Source of the DNA: Platynereis dumerilii | Lineage: Eukaryota; Annelida; Polychaeta; Phyllodocida; Nereididae | Reading direction: 5' to 3' | Length of the DNA stretch: 64,000 bases | Assembly: GCA_026936325.1 (NCBI GenBank) | Contig: JAPTHN010000023.1 | Span: 7,733,686-7,797,685, forward strand | Shown here: in pieces, positions 1 to 12,090 of the stretch | Position numbering within the stretch: position 1 is the stretch's first letter | Layout: each line of letters opens with the position of its first letter | Notes under the pieces: generated by a model | What the model was told of the DNA's origin: nothing | Seen by the model: only the letters and a program-made list of their open reading frames with translations | The model's database searches: none | Made by a program: the position numbers and the translations under genes

Positions 1-2079
1 AATGATTCTTGCCTTTTATTCTCTTATTTATCTCTCATATGCATTAGAAAATAGAATTAACAGCCATTACTACCAAAATAATGATGGTGACCCACGGACA
101 AAAACTTGTTATTTTATAACTTCAACGCCAATGTAACAATGCATTTCTTATTTTTGAGCCTCACTTTCAAGATGACCTGGATCCCTAACTGTTGTTGTCA
201 TGTGATCCCATAAACCCCTTTTCATCCCAGAATTTTCTTCATATGAAAAAGACAATTTATTATATACATTTGAGGTGAAATTTGGAGATTTTTACCAAAA
301 TAACACACAATTTAAAAACGGTTACCATGGCAACCACAGACAATAAGCAGGAGGAGACAATTCCAACTTTACAAATATCTCATCCCAGGTTTGATAAAAT
401 AGTACATTGGTGATATCAAGGTTGCCCAATTAGCCAATTTAGACGTTACTGGGCAGACATGACTTTGAAGTTTTGCTTCTAACCTGGTTTCCATGGCCAC
501 CAATGTAATGTGCATATGTATAGAAACAGTACAGGTACTGGTTCAACTAATGACTCCACTGATTGTTGAAATTGATGATAACCTTGGCAATGTGAGGTCC
601 GTAAAGTTCACCTGAGATACAAAAACCTTAAATTTTTACATTTGGTCGCATTTGTTACCTAGTTAACGACCCCTGACCTCACAGGTCACATAACCATAAA
701 AAGTCCCTTTCAAGGAAGTATTAACCCTGACATTCTGATATTGGTAGTTGACAATAATTATCTTGAAATATGAAGATTTGTCAATTTTTTTTAAAAATTG
801 ACCTTGGTTGCTATGGCAACAGATTTCACCTTTGGTAACCATGGAAAAAATTGGCATCCACCAAAAAAAGATAGCACTACACCCAAGGATTCCGAAAAGT
901 ATAGCATTGTTTTACATTTCAAAAAATACCACTACCCCCTTTTTTGTACCATAAGGCCGTGTACTAAATAGATGTTGCTGCAAATAATTCTAACAGATAG
1001 GTTGGCAATCACAATTTGAATTTCTAAAATTGATAATTTCGCTCAAAATTGTACCATTCGTGAGTGGAATTTGATGTAATTTATAGCATAAATATGCTAT
1101 TTAGCAACATGTTACATTCATATTCAGACTCCTGGACTCTGAAAACATGTTTCAACACTAAAATTAACTCTCTAGCCCAATTACAGGCAAAGATATGAGT
1201 AAAACTAGTGAAAAGCAATGGCGATTTTGGACATAAATTATTATGATAGTGAATGGTTTTCATTGTTCAAAGCTATTACAACCTATTTTTCACGGCTCAC
1301 AATCAAAATAGTCCCAGGGGCAAAATTGAGTCCTGTAGTAATTAAGATTTTTTCAGTTTGTATTACTGTTATTCCGGCATTTTTTGGTTGCATGAAAGCT
1401 CAAGTAGAACACAATTAGCTACCAATACCTGCCAAATTACTTTTTTGACAAATATACACAAGTATGGAGTTTACTACTCGGTTTCAAGTGAGTTGCTTGT
1501 TTCTAGCCAATTTTCTATAGCCATACAATGGCGTACATGCATACATAGAAAAAGAACATGCGATTGCGTGCTATCCCTGGGTAACACCTGTTATCCCACC
1601 TGTGAACCCCAAATGATGTCTGATTGATGTAAATGAGCTAAAGATACCATAAACAACATTATTTTCATAGAAAAAGTTTAGTTTCATCATTAAAAATTCA
1701 GTTTCTGGCAGTTGGCTGAAGTGTGCAAATATTTTTTTGTTTTCAAAATTCAGTTTATTCACATTTTCCAAGAAAATGAATTTAAAAAATAAACTAAATG
1801 AATGGGATCCTAACCTACTAACACTACTCTAGAACATGGGGCAGTTCTTTTCATCTTACTGCCATTTTTCTGTGAAATATGATGAAAAATCAAAGTGTGC
1901 AAATAATTTCTGTGCTGACTGTACATATGCTATGGTATATCTAACTGTGCCATTATGCATTTGTTTTGCTAAAGGAAAAAATATAATATTCTGAACTAAT
2001 ACAGTATGCATAGTTCTTCAGAAATAATTAAAAAAATAAAGCCAGATGTAATTCTTTTTTTAAAGAATTTTCTTGTTTA
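1..2079. other. AT-rich, apparently low-copy DNA
   Basis: No gene, exon or transposon end that I can support. Short open frames here have no recognisable domain and look like chance. The only structured words are X-box-like palindromes between 321 and 844 (listed separately). It ends at the target-site duplication of the element that starts at 2080. Confidence 0.5.
321..844. promoter_or_regulatory. cluster of X-box-like (RFX-type) palindromes
   Basis: GTTACCATGGCAAC lies at 321-334, a variant GGTTTCCATGGCCACC at 486-501, GTTGCTATGGCAAC at 807-820 and a half-site-like GGTAACCATGG at 834-844. The form GTNRCC-N-RGYAAC is the established RFX-family X-box. Four in about 520 bp is more than expected by chance. 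The same words recur in the arms of the element at 56092-63444, so these may be relics of a similar repeat and not a host promoter. Confidence 0.4.
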
Positions 2080-4138
2080 GGGACCATTCAGAATTTATGA
2101 CTGGGGGGGTGGGAGTTTTGCTGGAACTTTCCGTCAAAAATTGATACCCCCCCTTGAGTTTCATGTGGATTTTTAGTACCCCACCCTGAGGAGTATATAA
2201 TTTCTTTCTGCAGTTCTGCAAAAAAACTGCAGAATTCTGCAGTTCTGCAAAAAACTGCAGAATTCTGCAAAAAATTGCAGAATTCTGCAGGAAACTGCAT
2301 AATTCTGCAGTTCTACAAAAAAACTGCAGAATTCTGCAGTTCCAAAAAAATCTGCAGAATTCTGCAGTTTCAAAAAAAAACTCTGCAGGAAGCTGCAGAA
2401 TTCTGCAGTTCTGTTACTCTGGTTACTGTTTCTCTGTTACTTCCTGCAGTTTATTGCAATGCATCTTCAAAGTTCAGACCTCTCTGACATGGGGCTTGCC
2501 GCTACCAAGGAAAAGTGGTTTGGGTGATTGTTGTATGAGGGATCGGGGTTTTTGGCAGTCCTCTGTCACTGCAGCGTTTCTGAAAAGTTTCAGCAGCAAA
2601 ATCTGTAATTCTGTAGGAGATATGCAGCCTGGGAGGTTATATGCAGCTCTGCAAAAAACTGCAGAATTCTGCAGTTTTCTACAGAATTCTGCAGTTTTTT
2701 GCAGGCTGCATATCTCCTACAGAATTACAGATTTTGCTGCTGAAACAGAATTCTGCAGTTCTACAAAATACTGCAGAATTCTGCAAAAAAGTGCAGAATT
2801 CTGCAAAAAAGTGCAGAATTCTGCAAAAAAGTGCAGAATTCTGCAGTTCCAAAAAAATCTGCAGAATTCTGCAGTTTAAAAAAAAACTCTGCAGGAAGCT
2901 GCAGAATTCTGCAGTTCTGCAGCTAACTGCATGATTTCTGAACTTCTGTTACTTCCTCCAGTGTATTGCATCTGTACAGTTCAGACCTCTTTGACATTGG
3001 GCTTGCCGCTACCAAGGAAACATTGATTTGGGGGGTTGGTTTGGGGGGTTGTGGTTTGGGGGGTAAGAGTTTTGGTAGTCCTCTATTATTGCAGCGTTTC
3101 TAAAAAGTTTCTGCAGCAAAATATATAATCCTGTAGGAGATATGCAGCCTGGGAGGTTTTATGCAGTTCTGCAAAAAACTGCAGAATTCTGCAGAATTCT
3201 TCAGTTCTACAAAAAACTGCAGAATTCTGAAAAAACTGCAGAATTCTAAAAAAGTGCAGAATTCTTCAGTTTCAAAAAACTCTGCAGGAAGCTGCAGAAT
3301 TCTGCAGTTCTGTAGCAAATTCTGCAGTTCTACAAGGTAGTAGTTTGTGGAATGACATTTTTGCGAGCACACAGATCGCCGAAAAAAAGTGCCGTACGGC
3401 AAAAAGGAACAACAACGGACAAAGAATGACTGCTGTATCAAATAGACCTGGTTGCAGAGTACCTGAAACTATTTTCGGAATGAAATTTGGTTGAGAATTG
3501 ACCGAGCAGAGAGGCAAAACGTCCATGGAAGTTTATTTTGATACAGCAGTTTGTAAAATGACATTTTTGCGATCCCATTTGTTTCCTCACAGTCCTCATT
3601 CTTGTATAGGTATTCATGGAGCTGCAGAACTGCAGAATTCTGCATTTTCCTAGAGAACTGCAGAATTCATTGCAGAACTGCAGAATTCTGCAGCTTCCTG
3701 CAGAATTCTGCAGTTTCCTACAGAACTGCAGAATTTTTTTGCAGAACTGCAGAATTCTGCAGTTTTCTGCAGAATTCTGCAGTTCATATTGCAGAATATG
3801 CAGGTGCAGGAAGAAATTTAAGTGTACTGCCCACCCTTCGCTTTCACGAGTATTTTTAGTACCCCCCTCGACATACAAAGCAATACACACATATAATACT
3901 GTTATACACGGCCACGCGTACAGATTTTCGTCATTTCATGGACTTTTGCATATAAAAAAGTCCAAATAAAATGAGTTTATGCACGTTTTAAACATTTTTT
4001 CTTTGTTAAAATTTGTTAACCCCCCCTTGGAAGTGTAATCAAAAATTAATACCCCCCCTTGAAACACGTGTGTTAAGTTAGTGCCCCCATCGGCCAAAAC
4101 TCCCACCCCTCCCCCCAGTCATAAATTCTGAACGGTCC
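2080..4138. mobile_element. non-autonomous TIR element with EcoRI/PstI-palindrome interior
   Basis: The left end GGGACCATTCAGAATTTATG is matched inverted at the right end (CATAAATTCTGAACGGTCC), both followed inwards by a G/C run and GGGAGTTTT. The flanks show TTTA on both sides (2076-2079 and 4139-4142), so the target-site duplication is TTTA or TTA. The 2.06-kb interior has no transposase and is dominated by arrays of CTGCAGAATTCTGCAG, with a longer module near 2570-2640, inverted at 2700-2750 and again at 3090-3160. Open frames over this element are translations of the repeat. The family is uncertain; Harbinger-type elements use 3-bp TWA duplications. Interior-related pieces recur at 30425-30850 and 46413-46930. 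Confidence 0.75.
2211..3805. repeat. CTGCAGAATTCTGCAG palindrome arrays
   Basis: Four blocks (about 2211-2420, 2640-2935, 3160-3330, 3616-3805) consist of CTGCAG and GAATTC words joined by short A- or T-runs such as TTCTGCAAAAAA. The core 16-mer is its own reverse complement, so both strands read the same and the DNA or RNA could fold on itself in many registers. Confidence 0.85.
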
Positions 4139-4142
4139 TTTA

Positions 4143-4337
4143 CTTCTTGAGACGTCTAGATATCACCACATAATGGGCTATATAGACAGTCTAGAAATCA
4201 TGAATTTTTGCACTCTACAGACTTAGTAATATGACACAAGATACCAATTTTAGAGCGCTTTATAATATAGACGTCTGGAATAGTTTCATTTACCAGCTCT
4301 GTAGACTATTAATGAGGTCAATTAAAAGTGCTATTAC
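4143..4337. other. spacer between TIR element and minisatellite
   Basis: About 195 bp of AT-rich sequence without recognisable features. It leads into degenerate first units of the 90-bp minisatellite. Confidence 0.4.
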
Positions 4338-4735
4338 AGACATCTCCAAATTATTAAAACTAAAGCCATCCAGACTAGCCATTGTCCAGACCACATCGTC
4401 CTCAAGGACCAGAAATGAAGTGTCTACAGACATCTCCAACCAACCAGAACCGATGTCATACAGACCGGCCATTGTCCAGACCACATCGTCCTCAAGGACC
4501 AGAAATGGAGTGTCTACAGACATCTCCAACCAACCAGAACTGATGTCATACAGACCGGCCATTTTCCAGACCGCATCGTCCTCAAGGACCAGAAATGGAG
4601 TGTCTACAGACATCTCCGAGCAACCAGAACCGATGTCATACAGACCAGCCATTGTCCAGACCACATCGTCCCCAAGGACCAGAAATGGAGTGTCTACAGA
4701 CATCTCCGAGCAACCAGAACCGATGTCATACAGTG
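4338..4735. repeat. 90-bp minisatellite (first array)
   Basis: Four to five head-to-tail units begin around CAGACCGGCCATTGTCCAGA and contain GTGTCTACAGACATCTCC. Unit starts near 4464 and 4554 give a 90-bp period, so the array stays open and encodes a 30-residue repeat in one plus frame (188-codon frame 4231-4797) and also an open minus frame. Openness on both strands is expected from a period divisible by three and is not evidence of a protein. Related arrays lie at 13231-13526 and 14444-14995. Confidence 0.85.
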
Positions 4736-5395
4736 AATCCCAGAAGATGTCTGTACATCAGCCCCAAAATCCACAGACAATTCTTTTAAAGATATGAGTG
4801 CCACAAGAAAATCCCACAGAAATACGGTCAGAAGATCCCACAATGTGTCCATAAAGTATCCCCACACACCACAGACAACTCCTTCAAAGACGTGAGGGTA
4901 AAAAAAAACCCACCGAGGTACAGTCTGGAGATCCCACAATGTATCTGTAATGAAGCCCCACACTTCACAGACAACTCCTTTAAAGATATGAGTGCCACAA
5001 TAAAACCCCACAGAGATACAGTCAAGTGATCCCACAATGTGTCTGTAATGCAGCCCCACACTCCACAGACAACTCCTTTACAGATATGAAGGTCACAATA
5101 AAACCCCACAGAGGTACAGTCAGGAGATCCCACAATGTATCTGTAATGCAGACCCACACTCCACAGACAACTCCTTCAAAGACAAGAGGGTCAAAAGAAA
5201 ACCCCACAGAGATACAGTCTGGACATCCCACAATGTGTCTGTAATGCTGCGCAACCCAACACAGAGAGCTCCTTTAAATATGCGAGTGCGACAAGAAAAC
5301 CCCACAGAGATACAGTCAGGAGATCCCACAATGTGTCTGTAATGCCGCCCCGTTCCAAAGACAACTCCTTTAAAGATATGAGTGCCACGAGAATG
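4736..5395. repeat. 98-bp tandem repeat array
   Basis: Units are marked by GATCCCACAATGTGTCTGTA at about 4834, 4930, 5028, 5126, 5224 (as CATCCC) and 5322, giving spacings of 96-98 bp. The array continues at 7244-7317 and 7495-7640 after two hAT insertions. Degenerate units recur at 12901-13230. Confidence 0.85.
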
Positions 5396-7235
5396 CAGGG
5401 TCGTGCAGAGACTGCAGTAGGCCCAGGCCAAAATGAAAAAGTAGGCCCCCCTTCAGTGGCTTCAGGTTAGCAAATTATGACCATGTTAAATATATTTTCT
5501 GGAGGCATAAAAACCAACCCAGGGCCATTACATTGGGTGATTTGCGGCTTTTCCTATCTCGTCCATGTTAGTTTTTGGTGCGGGGGGGGGGGGGGGGGGG
5601 AGGGTGCATGGGATATGGCCCAATGCCCCCCTAAGTACGCCATTGAACCAAGCATATTTTTCTTAATGATAAATTTAATTTAATCACACAAGACTAGTTG
5701 AAATTTACTCACTCCAGGTTAAAATCTAAATTTCAAAGCCCTTATATAAAAAATCACCTTAAATTTTTAATTACCAGCATAAATTTAATAAATTCTACCA
5801 AATCAAGCTAGCTGATAACTGACAAGGGACAATTATTATGAAGAATGCAATAGACAGTTATAGACTTTCTATTTTTGACCTAATCTTACAAAATAACCAA
5901 ACTGCTAATGGATGCTTAAAATAAAAAGCCCAATATTGCTGATGAATTTCCTGGGCCAATTAAGATACATCAAAGTACACTTAACAGATTTATGAGTCAT
6001 AAAAACAATAGTTGCACAATCCTTGCAATAAAAATGTGAAATTTCAATACAGACTCAGATTCTGACTGTGATACTTTCAGGGCTTACAGCCTTGCACAAA
6101 TCTCAAGAAAAAATTTAGACTAGTTTTCTGACACATTAAGTCGGAATCTCCCTTGCAAACTAATCAGTGAATCTTAAAACTTTCGAAAAAATCTTCAATC
6201 AGATTTGAAAATTCCAATGATTTTTGCATTAGTATTAGTGAGATGAGGAGAAATTCTTTCCCTATTATTGAACAAAAGTAAGACACTATTCATAGCAGAA
6301 CATTGAAACTATGTTCATTTGATGAAACAGTTGCCAGGACTGACAAAAATATGCAGGGCAACTTGGATTTGGGAACATGTTACCAAATTTCAAGTTAAGA
6401 ATTTCCTCATAGATATTCCTCAGGCTGACCAAAACTAACTAAAAGTTTACATGGAAGAATCTTTTCAGCAATAGAATTTCACCCTTCAGATCTTGTGAAA
6501 AAACATCTCACAATTGATTGATATTATCTCTTTGTACAACTAGAGCTTTTGGAACCTCGATATCCTAAGAACAAATTGACCTCAATGACAAATACAGCAA
6601 TACTCCTTGTTTCTCATCTTACATGAGCAGGAACATACAAATCTTGGGGTAGAATGGCCTATGTGGCAAAGTGGCAGCTGCTACAGGCCCATTCACTTAG
6701 GGGGCCCCTGCAAGATGCCAAAAATATATAGAAATTGAGAAAAACTATCTATGAAAAACTTTGGATTGTGTGGCAGCCACTTACTGGATCATGAAGCAGG
6801 ACCTGGAACAAAAATCGAACTTTCAGATGGAAGAGGGCTAGTATTGTACATGGCCCTCTCACATTGAAGGCCAAACTGTTCACCCTGACAACAATTTAAT
6901 GAAATACCCACCAATAGAAATTGCAGAGAAAAATAGATCATAAACGAGACATCTAAGATTTACTAAGAACAAGATGTAAAACCAATATGGAAAAAAAGCG
7001 AAAAGTTAATCTTTTTAGCATACACAGTAGTACAGTACAATAATAATTATGTAAATTTTAAATTGCCAACAATAGAGATGTGAGGGCCCACCAACTTATT
7101 TTGGTGCAGAGTCTGTACAAATCGAGTACAATCTCATTTTCGCAATGCGCGGTTAACCTTACTTTGGAAGTAGGCCCCTGAAATTTGGGGGCCCCTGCCA
7201 TTTGGCCCCCCTGGCCCCCCCTCTGCTCAGGCCTG
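5396..7235. mobile_element. hAT-type non-autonomous element
   Basis: The ends are CAGGGTCGTGCAGAG and CTCTGCTCAGGCCTG (imperfect inverted repeats). They are flanked by an exact 8-bp duplication CGAGAATG at 5388-5395 and 7236-7243. An 8-bp duplication with CAGGG-type termini is diagnostic of hAT. The 1.84-kb interior is AT-rich with no intact transposase that I can read. A stretch of GGGGCCCC-rich sequence at 6650-6720 resembles a nested or relic end. It inserted into the 98-bp tandem array. Confidence 0.85.
5582..5600 (+). repeat. 19-bp poly-G run
   Basis: Uninterrupted G19 near the left end of the hAT element. G runs and C runs near termini are common in this hAT group. It could form a quadruplex and is prone to length error in assembly. 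Confidence 0.8.
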
Positions 7236-7243
7236 CGAGAATG

Positions 7244-7692
7244 CCCACAAAGGTACAGACTGGAGATCTCCCAATGTGTCTGTAATGCTGTCCCACACTC
7301 TTTAAAGATATGAGTGTTAGGGCCCTGCACGGGACGGGAACGGGACTGAACTTGACAAAATTTGCATGAGTGGGTCAAAATTCGGAAATTTTATCATTGT
7401 AATGCCTTGAACGAGACTGGAGCGGGAGCAGATTTGTAAAGAACGGGCGGGAGTGAGACAAAAATCCAGTCCCGTGAAGGGCCCTAATGAGTGTCACAAG
7501 AAAAACCCACAGAGCTACAGTGTACAGTCAGGAGATCCCACAATGTGTGTGCAATGCAGCCCCACACTCCACAGACAACTCCCTTTAAATCATGTGGGTC
7601 AAAAGGAAACCCACAGGGATGCAGTCAGGAGATCCCACAATGTGATAGGCAGCAGCGCAGACTTAAGGGGCAGCAGTCTCAGTGACCAGAAG
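7244..7692. repeat. continuation of the 98-bp tandem array, split by a MITE
   Basis: 7244-7317 and 7495-7640 carry the same ACAGTCAGGAGATCCCACAA words as the 4736-5395 array. They are separated by a 169-bp hAT MITE. The last about 50 bp before 7693 is degenerate flank. Confidence 0.75.
7318..7486. mobile_element. 169-bp hAT MITE
   Basis: Starts TAGGGCCCTGCACGGGAC and ends with the inverted form CCCGTGAAGGGCCCTA. It is flanked by the exact 8-bp duplication ATGAGTGT at 7310-7317 and 7487-7494. No coding capacity. Confidence 0.92.
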
Positions 7693-7914
7693 CACAGCGA
7701 GCTTGAACAAACTTTGGGGTTCAAAAAATTGACCAAGAAAACGTTTAGCGCAATGATGTAGAGGAAGGTCAGACGAACATTTTGATGTATCAAATGAAAA
7801 AATCGGTTGGGAATTTTTTTAGATATTTGAGTTTTATATTTTTTATTTATCACACCCTATTCTTAGCATGTAATCTCAATAAAAAAGTGATCAAGACTGT
7901 CCATTTTTCTTGTT

Positions 7915-9970
7915 CGATTTAATAAATACAAACATAAGAAATCTAAATGGATGACCAATGCCATACTCAAGTCTATTTCCTATAAAGATAAGCTATATGT
8001 TAAACTTAAATCACTTTCACCACAAAGTTCTCTATATCAAAGTACTATGGTTAATTTTAAAACATACTCAAAGATCCTCCAAAAAACCATTCGTGCTGCA
8101 AAAAAACAGTATTTCTCTAATTGCTTCTCTAGATTTAAATGTGATATGAAAAAAACTTGGTCAACCATTAATAATATAATGAATAGAAATAAAAATTCAA
8201 ATGACTACCCCAAAGAATTTCTCATTAATAATCATTCACAGTCTGATCTAAATGTAATCACTAATGAATTTAATAAGTATTTCATAAATATAGGCCCTAA
8301 TTTGTCAGAGAATATTGTATTACCAGTAAATGAATCTTTCAAGGACTTTTTGAAGTTTCCAGTGGAAAACCAATTTGGTTTCAGTCCAGTTGATAAGAAC
8401 TTAGTCATTAAAGCTATTGACTCACTTAAGCCAAAAACTAGTGCTGGTCAAGATAGGTTATCAAACAAATTACTTAAAACATATTAAAAATGAAATAGCG
8501 TTGCCTTTGACGAAACTCATAAACCAGTCTTTCCTTTCCGGACACTTTCCTAACAAACTTAAAATTGCAAAAGTTACTCCGTTATATAAAAAGAAAGAAA
8601 ATTACCTATTTGATAACTATCGTCCTGTCTCGGTGCTACCTAGTGTGTCAAAGGTCTTTGAGCGATTAATGTATGATCAGATATATCACCATTTTGATCA
8701 ACTTAATATATTTTTCCCCAGTCAATATGGTTTTCGGTCTAATCACTCAACAGAATTTGCAGCAATGGAACTAGTTGACAAAATAATCTTGGAAATGGAT
8801 CGAAATAATATACCTATTACCATCTTCATGGATCTTTCAAAGGCCTTTGACACACTAGATCACAACATCCTATTGCATAAATTAAAATTCTATGGGTTTA
8901 GTGATTCATCATATCAATTAATGGAAAGCTATCTCAGTAATAGATTTCAATATGTCGAAATGAATGGTACTCGATCAAATTTGATGAAAATTAAATGCGG
9001 GGTTCCTCAAGGCTCTATATTAGGCCCTTTGTTATTTATAATCTATCTTAATGATCTTCCTAGCATTACAAAATGTCTAACACCAATAATCTACGCAGAT
9101 GATACGACTCTTTTTGCTTCGTTGAATTATACTAATTATCTTACAGTGAAGAGTGACATTAACAATGAATTATATTTAATTGATAAATGGTTAAAACTGA
9201 ATAAACTCTCACTTAATGTTAGTAAGACAAAAGCTATGATGTTTCATGCACCCCAGAGGCTGGTAGCTCCACCTGATATTTCAATTAATCATACAAAGAT
9301 TGAATTTGTTGATGAATTTAATTTCTTAGGATTAGTGTTAGACAAAAATTTAAGTTGGAAAGGACATATTACTACTCTATCGAAAAAAATCAGTAAAACA
9401 ATAGGCATTTTATGTCGTTTGAGGCATACCTTACCAGCTGATGCTTTGCTTAATATTTATAATGCTTTAATTTCATCGTATTTCAATTATGGCATAACTC
9501 TATGGGGCTGGCGTTCTCAAACTATATTTAAATTACAGAAAAAGGCAGTAAGAATTATTACCAATAGCAAATTCAATGCTCATACGAATATCCTGTTCAA
9601 ACAATTGAAGATTTTAAAACTGGAAGATATATGTGCACTGCATGACTGCAAACTATGCTATCGGTTTATCAAAGGCCCAGTGCCTAAATATTTTCAAGAG
9701 ATTATTAATCCTGGTGAAAGCTTGACTAGACATGATTATAATACGAGACATGCTTCTCTTCTGCTGCTGCCTGCTGTGAGACATGAGTTTGCAAGAAATG
9801 GCATAAAGTACAAATTTACGAAATTATTTAATGACATGCAAGAAAATTTCAAGACTAAGATTTTTACACATAGTTTTTATGGATACAAAAACTACATCAA
9901 AATTAAACTATTAGATAATTATGATCCAAATTGTTTAATTCCTCATTGTTATATATGTAACAGAAATTGA
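7915..9970 (+). pseudogene. LINE reverse transcriptase ORF2 (one frameshift)
   Basis: This would copy LINE RNA into DNA at the target site. The linker and RT start run open from 7915 (…KSKWMTNAILKSISYKDKL) to about 8480, including KPKTSAGQDRLSNKLL, the usual block before the RT core. The frame then changes once between about 8450 and 8487. It continues to 9970 with KVTPLYKK, NYRPVSVLPSVSKVFE, STEFAAMELVD, FMDLSKAFDTLDH, GVPQGSILGPLLF and the catalytic box YADDTTLF (near 9092-9115). These are followed by thumb-like sequence and a Cys/His-rich C-terminus (PHCYIC). Only one frameshift and no other stop across about 680 codons means a fairly young copy. It cannot be autonomous, because the endonuclease is absent. 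Confidence 0.9.
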
Positions 9971-10163
9971 TTTATTACAAGATAGTCCCTTCTTCACTGC
10001 TGCAGACCCTCTTGTCTCAGCCCGTCAGCTCTAAAACTGCGTTTTAGTTTCTCTACTTGTTTTACGATTCTGCCTTTTTTTTTTTTCTGTCTCTTTCTTA
10101 CCTGTCATATTGAAATGATAAGTACGCTGCCATCTGCTGTGCCTGGATACTTTTCTCAACATT

Positions 10164-10206
10164 GGGGATCCTCAGCAGCGGCAATTTTTTTGCCATCGAG
10201 GATTCC
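10164..10206 (+). other. LINE 3'-UTR stem-loop
   Basis: GGGGATCCTC pairs with GAGGATTCC, and an inner GGCAA/TTGCC pair surrounds a T-run loop. A 3' hairpin followed by a microsatellite tail is known in CR1/L2-type and related LINEs, where the RT recognises it. That it acts this way here is inference. Confidence 0.6.
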
Positions 10207-11510
10207 CTTTGCTCTTTTTTCTTATTTTGTACTTTTATTATATGTTATGTATATTGTGTGAGCAAAAAATAAACGAGTCTGAGTCTGAGTCTGAGTCTGA
10301 GTCTGTTAGTAAATATCTAAGATAAAAGTCATTATTCAGAAGTAAAAATATGCAGTCATTGTCTCTGCAGAAAGTATGTACCACTCCATCCAGACTGACA
10401 GGGTGTGATAAACCTATAACATTTCTGGCTAAAAGCCTGAGAAAATGTTTGCAATACCAGGTTGTGTCAGTTACATAATTCTGGTAAATAATTTTAGCAA
10501 ATTTTGTCTCATCATCTCATTGTAACAGGCTTTGTTGAGTTTTTTGTGCATCTTACCTCAAATTTTGCCACCATGAAACAAGCATTTCATAACAAGGTAA
10601 AAGCATACACAAAGTTGAGTAAATTATCAGACAATGCATGCATAGAATGTTTGTAAGTATCTGCTTCACTATGAAGTTGAATTCCCTCGATATTACATGA
10701 AAAGTCTTTGCAATTGGACAAAAATAAGATTAAAAGCTATAAATAAACAGTAATATTCATGCTTAATTTATTTTGAGTACTTAAAATGGATGTTGGGCGT
10801 TTAATGTTGATGTAGGTTACCTGGCATCCAAAATCAACACATCTTTAATTGTATAGAATGTAGTTAATACAAACATGTACAACTATTGCACATTAAGACT
10901 ACAATGTCAAAGTATTTTACTCCATACTTAACTAAATGCTTCCAAACATTCTATCTATGCATCTTCTGATGATTCTCTCAACATTGGCTACACTTTACAT
11001 GGTTGCAAAAGTACTTGTTTCACAGTGCCGAAATTTGTTTAAAAACCCATGAAAACCTCAATAATACGCAATAGAGTTCAAAAATGAGGTAGATTCTACA
11101 ATTATTCACCAGAATGATGAATCTGAGGACAATCTGGCAAATAAACATATTTTATAAATTTTCTGAGAAATGTTTACTGTTATAGGTTAATCACACTCTG
11201 TCAGTCTGAATGAGGTGGTATGTGCTTGCTCTTGTGGCAATGACTGCATATTATAATAATGACTTTTATCTTAGATATTACCTAATAGGCAAAATGGGCA
11301 GTTTTGATCATTTTTAGATGGAGATTCCATGCTAACAATAGGGTGTGATAAATAAAAAGTTTAAAACTCAAATATCTAAAAATATTCCCAACAGATTTTT
11401 TCGTTTGATACATCAAAATGTTTGCCTGTTCTTCCTCTACATCACTGCGCTAATTGTTTTCTTGGTCAATTTTTTTAACCCCATAAGTTTGTTCAAGCTC
11501 GCTGTGGAAG

Positions 11511-12090
11511 CCAATCCAATACCCAATTCGACTGAATTTTTCTCCATATTTGATAATGTTTTGGCCTCGGGTAACCCACATCTTTTTCTGCTGACAGCAT
11601 GTGGCATTGCTTCTGAAAGTATTTCACAATGATGTACAGAGGAAAACATTCAAAATTTCACCTTAAATTTAAGAAATGGCAAGAAATTGTGCGGCCGCAA
11701 TCAGCCTCATTTTTATGTGTGACATCATCACTGTAATGTCACCAAGATTGTCTGTGACGTTACGTTTGTTGTGACATCACTATTTCTGAACCAATGAGAG
11801 GAGGCCTTTTTCTCAATGCATAAGGATAAAATCACTTGTTTGCTTTCATAAACACATTTATTCAACGACAAAAGGAGTGGAAATAAGGTGCAGTCAGCAG
11901 CAAAAAATGTGTTGTTTTGGAATGCATCAATAAATTAGCACAAAACAAGTAAACCGGAAAATTAAATTCTCTCAGACAAAGTCCTTCAAATCTTATGATT
12001 TTCCAAAGGGGATTTATGATCCCTGACCCAAGGGTCCAGGGCTAATAGCCTAATACAGGCCACTCCTGTAATGCATAGGCGTACCGCAGG
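11511..12090. other. no recognised feature
   Basis: Mixed-composition DNA without a readable gene or element end. It contains a TGTGACATCATCAC…GTGACATCAC region (11715-11785) with repeated TGACATCA/TGACGT words. Ends at the 6-bp duplication of the next MITE. Confidence 0.4.

Larger units (their letters stand above)
7915..10303 (+). mobile_element. 5'-truncated CR1/L2-group LINE
   Basis: The insertion joins Chapaev-like left-arm sequence directly to an open RT frame. It ends in about five copies of GAGTCT after AATAAA-like sequence (10268-10303). TGTT flanks both sides (7911-7914, 10304-10307), giving a short target duplication. The 3' microsatellite tail, the lack of a poly-A tail, and a 3' hairpin fit the CR1/L2 group (possibly Daphne/Crack-like). 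The APE endonuclease and ORF1 are missing through 5' truncation. It inserted after the Chapaev-like element, because copy 2 of that element is uninterrupted at the matching place. Confidence 0.9.
7693..11506. mobile_element. Chapaev-like (CMC) non-autonomous DNA transposon, copy 1, interrupted by a LINE
   Basis: Termini CACAGCGAGCTTGAACAAAC and its inverted partner are flanked by GAAG on both sides (7689-7692 and 11507-11510). A second copy at 21231-22712 has the same ends and a different 4-bp duplication. CAC termini with 4-bp duplications fit the Chapaev branch of the CMC superfamily. The arms are several hundred bp long and contain a second inverted word pair (CAGACTGACAGGGTGTGATA near 10392 and its complement near 11190). 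No transposase is present. A LINE at 7915-10303 sits inside, so the element itself is about 1.4 kb. Confidence 0.8.

Noticed and set aside
2088-3890. several open frames of Cys/Arg/Ile/Leu/Gln repeats
   Set aside because: Translations of CTGCAGAATTC arrays. Open in many frames because the word lacks stops.
4231-4797. 188-codon open frame with 30-residue repeats
   Set aside because: The 90-bp minisatellite period keeps frames open on both strands. There is no domain, start context or flanking gene structure.
4736-5395. regularly spaced direct repeats resembling a CRISPR array
   Set aside because: The 98-bp units are repeated along their whole length, with no unique spacers, in a eukaryotic context.
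5396-7235. hAT transposase gene
   Set aside because: No readable transposase frame in the interior. Only the ends and the 8-bp duplication support the family.
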